DNA of 32,508 nt. Source: Betaproteobacteria bacterium (lineage in GTDB: Bacteria > Pseudomonadota > Gammaproteobacteria > Burkholderiales > SG8-41). Shown in pieces: positions 31,501-32,508 of the stretch. Within the stretch, counting starts at the first letter, position 1; every line of letters starts with the position of its first letter. The stretch is taken from contig CANJQI010000045.1 of assembly GCA_947476215.1 (NCBI GenBank), positions 1 to 32,508 of the forward strand, written 5' to 3'. The notes below the pieces were generated by a model. It had not been told where the DNA came from and did not search any database. It saw only the letters and a program-made list of their open reading frames with translations. The translations under genes and the position numbers were made by a program.

Positions 31501-32508
31501 CGCCGTTCAGCGTATCGTCACCCGCGCCGCCGGTAAGCACATCATTACCGGCGCCGCCATCGATGAAGTCGCCTCCAAAACCAGCGGTGACTTTATCGTC
31601 CCCGGCAAGCGCGTAGATCAGATCTGAACCGTCACCATCCGAGAGAATTTCAGCAACGTCGGTTCCGTAGAACGTGCTTCCAGCAGGCTCGACCAACGTC
31701 GAATGGACGAACACAGCAGCGGCACTCCAGAGGGTGCCGTCGCTGAATTCAAGCTGCTCGATCAAAGCATCCGGCAGATCAACCCAATTGACCACTGTGA
31801 GCTGGTCGGCGCTGCCGTTGATGCTCAGATAGAGATGATGATAATCGCGCGTCAGCGTAATGTCGGCGGGCGCTATGCTGATGCCGAGCCGGATAGTATC
31901 CGTGTCGAAACCGCCTCCTAATTCGAAGATCGTATCCTGCCCGGATCCACGACCGAACAGATAGGTATCGCTGCCACCCTGGCCATTCAGGGTGTCATTA
32001 CCAATCCCGCCATCCAGGCTGTCATCGCCGAAACCGCCATCGAGATAATCGGCGCCGGCATCGCCTATCAGCGCATCGTTGCCATCCCGGCCTAAAATCT
32101 GGTCATTCCCCCCCAGCCCGTCCAACAGATCATCGGCGGCAGTGCCATCGACAAGATCGTCGCCATTCCCGGGCGGCAGCAACGGCAACAAGCTCGCAAT
32201 ATATTCAGCGTTCCAGATCGTGCCATCCGCAAACTTGATGCGCTCCACCTGTTGCGCGGCACTCGCGAACCATCCGCCGATCAACATCGACTCGCCGGTA
32301 TCGTTAATCGATACGCGCAGGCTCTGGAAGTACTTGCCGAGTGTTACAGCCTCCGGAAGGACATCGCCCGCCAATTCAAGCGTATCAATGTTCCCCGGCG
32401 TCGAATCAAAATCCAGGATTTGGTCAAAACCATATCCCCGACCGAACCGATAAGTGTCGTTTCCCGCGCCGCCGTACAGTTGATCGCTGTCGCCGCCACC
32501 ATCGAGCA
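22109..32508 (-). CDS. Giant RTX-type repeat protein, 5' end beyond the window
   Basis: A single frame stays open from the right edge to a stop at 22109-22111, giving at least 3,465 residues; the start codon is outside. It is built of repeated modules of about 120-220 residues: several nonapeptide calcium-binding repeats (GGxGxDxLx, e.g. GGSGNDTLDG), a Y-L-F-G-x-G-x-G-x-D-x-I strand, and a haemolysin-type calcium-binding-related (HCBP-related) unit such as ITLTRDYHHLYLSINGSADQ then LTVVNWV and LEFSDGTLWS. About fifteen such modules precede a cadherin/He_PIG-like block (about 23450-24672), then more RTX repeats and a C-terminal region with features of a type I secretion signal. Such proteins are exported by type I secretion and fold in extracellular calcium as adhesins or surface-layer-like proteins. 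No enzymatic domain is seen in this part. No ABC exporter genes are in the window. Only one Cys was noticed (codon 27998-28000). Confidence 0.9.
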   Translation of the reverse strand, partial: LDGGGDSDQLYGGAGNDTYRFGRGYGFDQILDFDSTPGNIDTLELAGDVLPEAVTLGKYFQSLRVSINDTGESMLIGGWFASAAQQVERIKFADGTIWNAEYIASLLPLLPPGNGDDLVDGTAADDLLDGLGGNDQILGRDGNDALIGDAGADYLDGGFGDDSLDGGIGNDTLNGQGGSDTYLFGRGSGQDTIFELGGGFDTDTIRLGISIAPADITLTRDYHHLYLSINGSADQLTVVNWVDLPDALIEQLEFSDGTLWSAAAVFVHSTLVEPAGSTFYGTDVAEILSDGDGSDLIYALAGDDKVTAGFGGDFIDGGAGNDVLTGGAGDDTLNGGAFSYGPDMDDADVLIGGSGDDTYLWQSDARNDTIVEDDVTAGNIDTVETDALPSDILLSRSGDDLLLSRSDYGSQLTVQNWFLDDAHKVEQIRFGNGITWDVGTILGVFTTISDGADFIAGGPGDDLFDALGGNDQVFGSGGNDTLRGGSGSDMLSGDAGNDTLDGGDEFDHVLGGAGNDHLAGGAGDDFLDGDSGDDLLDGSSGSDQLWGGGGNDTYLFGSGSGEDTIYEADGTPGNLDTLFVGALAADVTLTRDIYSLYLTINGSGDRMQVANWFGGASYQIERTIFSDGTEWSPAALDGIVTVTLASSGNDAIYGTSSGDTINGRGGNDVVYGLDGNDVIEGEDGSDQLYGGAGNDRLDGGLGSDLLEGSTGDDIYVFGRGAGTDTIIDFDMSPGNKDAVQISGDIAPSELTVNRNYHDLVLSITGADDTLTLRNWFDDPAYQVEEVRFAGGTVWDVSYLLDTVSAATDGADFLVGASGDDSIDGRGGSDTLDGRDGDDDLDGGPGSDTLYGGAGNDTLDGGAGDDVLSGESGADVIRFGVGSGHDRVADDYSAYVIRIGPGIAPTGLRILDESGGGISLNVAGYGDRLDLSGWTYSNNGITAVEFGDGTIWNSETLKSHALERTSAGNDRVHGTPFNDVIDGGDGSDVIEGGEGNDTLFGGPGNDYLEGGSGDDVIDTGLGSVNTVFGGDGNDLIIISSESNSHSTIDGGTGDDVYQIPFEAGTVTLTDAEGVDRVIFGDGVDPASLIVKTVRNANGYRMNIDYSGSWVNAFSSNYLSLTGKLSDEIESFEFSNGTMLSMYDLWSMFPTSFEGSEFDDAIIGTQGPDIANGGESNDVIFGHGGRDNLTGNEGDDEIHGGSQDDIIDGSEGSDLLFGDDGNDRLISGIGVGIDVLEGGAGDDTLLGTGAHYPTGNPGSYAVLRGGTGNDDLRAEGSNDVLEGGSGDDYLSGGFGKDRYIFGYGYGHDVLIDLDDEPGLLVPHVTNIIEMAPGVLSADVILGGSRPFPNSAITLLLGLRGGNELLEIPGWFSERSDLPKLANSTLSVNAVHFANGEVWDETELAYRFSIANHHGTEGDDELIGLSGNDVLSGGDGDDDLEGNGGDDLLFGGNGSDVVLGGGGVDSLRGGKSNDTLKGGEGDDVLDGGAGDDTLVGGRGHDIYLFCRGSGKDFVDENDIETSSDSRAVDSDSVMFGPDVSPDDLDVHRNDGSFALTIGIKGSGDTITFDAWYWSLKRTTINQFSFSTGAVLDATQIEARATEEVLHSSDHWSGTSFDDVLHGGTTSESLLGRGGNDLMSGNGGDDALNGGDGNDLIDGGAGNDGINGGEGDDTIIGGGGADTLEGGLGVNTFEFGRGDGHDYISSAGRATIRMGSDIRPADVSISRPGAQREIDLTLTDTEDHITLFVLTRDGNDLDVVFEDGTRWDLDYLRLQAGDLVTAAGVARFGSSHDDVITGGIVVPVSVYANGGDDFITGSIGDDHIFGGSGNDTVAADAGRDLIFGDEGADYLYGGDGDDQIYAGPGDDVIDGGSGDDLLWDQDGNDTYLFGHGYGHDVVERPISQSELLPRVETVRFRAGVRPTDVTVTTEAGFIVLLLSGGDDRIALNANNSVDRLLRAEFSDGTVWDLSPYADHRVAGTADNDILSAAGSSFRDVSLDGLGGNDILTGASGRDTLAGGAGDDTLDGGDGMDTYLFAPGLGHDVFKELQSNSRILFAEGISPDDVSFQPIVNLVFKSYASGDIKVSVGDAGDEILIKSGLSSLGGMSPSAGFTEIHFSDGTVWGPSQIDEHFNKEGTSDLDFLSGTSSDDVLDGLDGDDFLFGRGGNDTLFGGLGNDKVAGDEGDDFLHGGDGQDFIYGGAGNDHLTGGRGSDHLHGGPGDDQYRFDIGFGSDVIFEGSARFNFSPSLRESESIANGYDTVVFGAGITPGNVVVRADALNADAPNLYLSIAGTGDTITLHNWFSVYYKDMEGDVVEEVRFVDGTIWDAAELMIKALPATAGDDVYYGTNVADSFDGRSGDDVIFGGKGNDRLAGGPGQDHLYGGKGSDAYHFEVGDGVDFIVELPDYTDADTIEFGTGITSRSLSLDVGSLMIRMGNNGDAIHIEHFDPQDVYGSESIELFRFADGGQLTYAELLERGFDITGSNENDVLTGTNTSDRLSGLSGNDELNGGAGDDSLAGGMGSDRYRFGRGFGRDIVIESNAPAGDHDSVVLSDDVSVADLDVHRVMDDMVLSIRGTDDTLTMVNWFKSFDSRIELVSFGDGTRWNTDFIDSLVESVPVNHAPLVTHAISDQGAQEDTPFAFAVPHDNFHDPDGDALEYAALQSDGTPLPFWLNFDAAALTFTGTPGNDDVGGTIVSVVATDASGAFASTSFALFVTNTNDAPTLAHGIADQSANEDMAFSFGVPNDTFADADIGEILSSTAMREDGSALPAWMSFDGRSGMFTGTPLNDDVGVLGLRVVVSDTGHAIAEDVFSLLILNANDAPEARNDGVILSENATSYNLVPLLLANDTDVDLGDTLTITAVIISGALGTVAFDPSAQFLSYSASGAALDALAAEMTAVETITYTIADAAGASATGVVTITVMGVNDAPVLANVLADRTATQFTAFSYTVPAGTFTDVDTGDVLTYTATLASGAALPAWIAFNPSTRTFSGAPVDPGITALRVIATDSGNLRAIGEFNLSVARSTVGATLVGTSGGDKLIGGEGDDTLDGRGNADWLVGNSGNDTFQYFPDRVWAGFVARNDGSPGNPGTGKSTSISGKNRSYDVFEGGAGMDVIVATAGNDVLFLDDSYTATYGGVRVPRISGIERIDAGGGNDVVDLTSGTYAYGNITLDGGDGNDVLWTSAGDDALLGGSGNDDLYGGAGRDVVMGGSGNDTLDGSRGNDLIEGDDGNDLLTDRYGNNLLYAMNGNDSLAGGSGNELFMGGKGNDTIDTGVGSDVIAFNRGDDQDTVVASPGQDNTVSLGGGIRYSDMLLSKQGNSLVLETGANESITFKDWYSGTGNRSVFDLQVIAEAMSDFAPGGADPLRDNKVEHFDFRKIVQKFDQTRAASQGNAVRWAMMNALLDAHLAGSDGEALGGDLAYRYGLNASLSGIGANAAQDVLASPQFGMAAQALRPLSGLQDGILKLG
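23450..24672 (-). other. Cadherin/He_PIG-like domain block within the RTX protein
   Basis: About 407 residues between RTX arrays. Three units follow the putative-Ig (He_PIG/CADG) pattern: N-x-A-P-x-x-x-x-x-I-x-D-Q, F-x-x-x-V-P-x-x-x-F-x-D-x-D-x-G-D, a TALPAWIAFNPSTRTFSGAP-like strand pair, then V-x-x-V-A-T-D-x-x-G. A fourth unit between the second and third is VCBS/cadherin-like (NDAPEARNDGVILSENATS, LLANDTDVDLGDTLTITAV). The recurring N-D-A-P linkers and D-x-D-x-G-D motifs are expected calcium sites that would rigidify the stalk. Confidence 0.75.
24690..32508 (-). repeat. Tandem array of about 15 RTX/HCBP-related modules (coding)
   Basis: The coding DNA consists of degenerate repeats. Modules nearest the right edge and the last before the cadherin block keep a TPGN-x-D-T-L-like linker (TPGNIDTL, TAGNIDTV, TPGNLDTL, SPGNKDAV, PAGDHDSV), while central modules (about 25300-29800) vary more in length and sequence. 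Their HCBP units have lost the N-W-F core in several cases (e.g. SLTGKLSDE, IEHFDPQD). One module, around 28560-29070, contains an unusually long run of nonapeptides interrupted by insertions. Confidence 0.8.

Noticed and set aside
32374-32374. Start of the RTX gene at 32374
   Set aside because: The frame continues open to the window edge with RTX repeats and another HCBP unit, so this is an internal codon and the true start lies outside.
22109-32508. CRISPR or non-coding tandem repeat array
   Set aside because: The regular GC-rich repetition is explained by coding for RTX nonapeptides in one uninterrupted frame; no constant repeat with unique spacers exists.

Overview
The window looks like chromosome of a betaproteobacterium, most likely Burkholderiales. 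The reasons are five Bug/TctC-type periplasmic tricarboxylate-binding proteins scattered singly among MmgE/PrpD, ornithine-cyclodeaminase-like and Asp/Glu-racemase-like genes, a parE-parC operon, and small proteins that read like betaproteobacterial families. All names come from reading motifs; no database search was run.

Layout. 1-276 is the start of a membrane protein running off the left edge. 507-1876 is an IS graveyard: a 5'-truncated IS256-like transposase (-) abutting a C-terminal IS1380-like remnant (+), both carrying in-frame stops. 2047-2841 is an orphan ParA-like ATPase. 2909-3065 is a 157-bp element with near-perfect 25-bp terminal inverted repeats that supplies the stop codon of a small membrane protein (3044-3259). 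3290-4056 is a decayed locus: a UGSC-family gene with UGA at the selenocysteine position followed by a plausible bacterial SECIS hairpin, but with an early TAA and a lost 3' end, preceded by a possible LysR-type remnant.

4384-7323 holds three Bug genes, two of them translationally coupled. 7489-11846 is parE-parC (topoisomerase IV, ATGA overlap). 11859-12702 is repeats and palindromes followed by a collapsed Xre/RES toxin-antitoxin relic. 12799-13089 is a small gene ending in a (GGCGA)6 tract. 13341-20456 is a metabolic block: MmgE/PrpD + OCD-like (+), racemase-like protein without catalytic cysteines (-), Bug (+), MmgE/PrpD (-), Bug (+), then a polysaccharide-deacetylase tail (-). Then come a 97-aa hypothetical protein and a lipoprotein with an Ig-like segment.

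22109-32508 is one giant RTX gene (-) open at the right edge. It has at least 3,465 residues: about fifteen RTX/HCBP-related modules, a block of about 400 residues of cadherin/He_PIG-like domains, and a C-terminal RTX and secretion region.

The metabolic genes suggest periplasmic capture and catabolism or isomerisation of organic acids; the substrates cannot be told from sequence. No TctAB membrane subunits, ParB, selenocysteine machinery or type I secretion genes lie in the window. The most unusual item is the UGA-containing UGSC relic.
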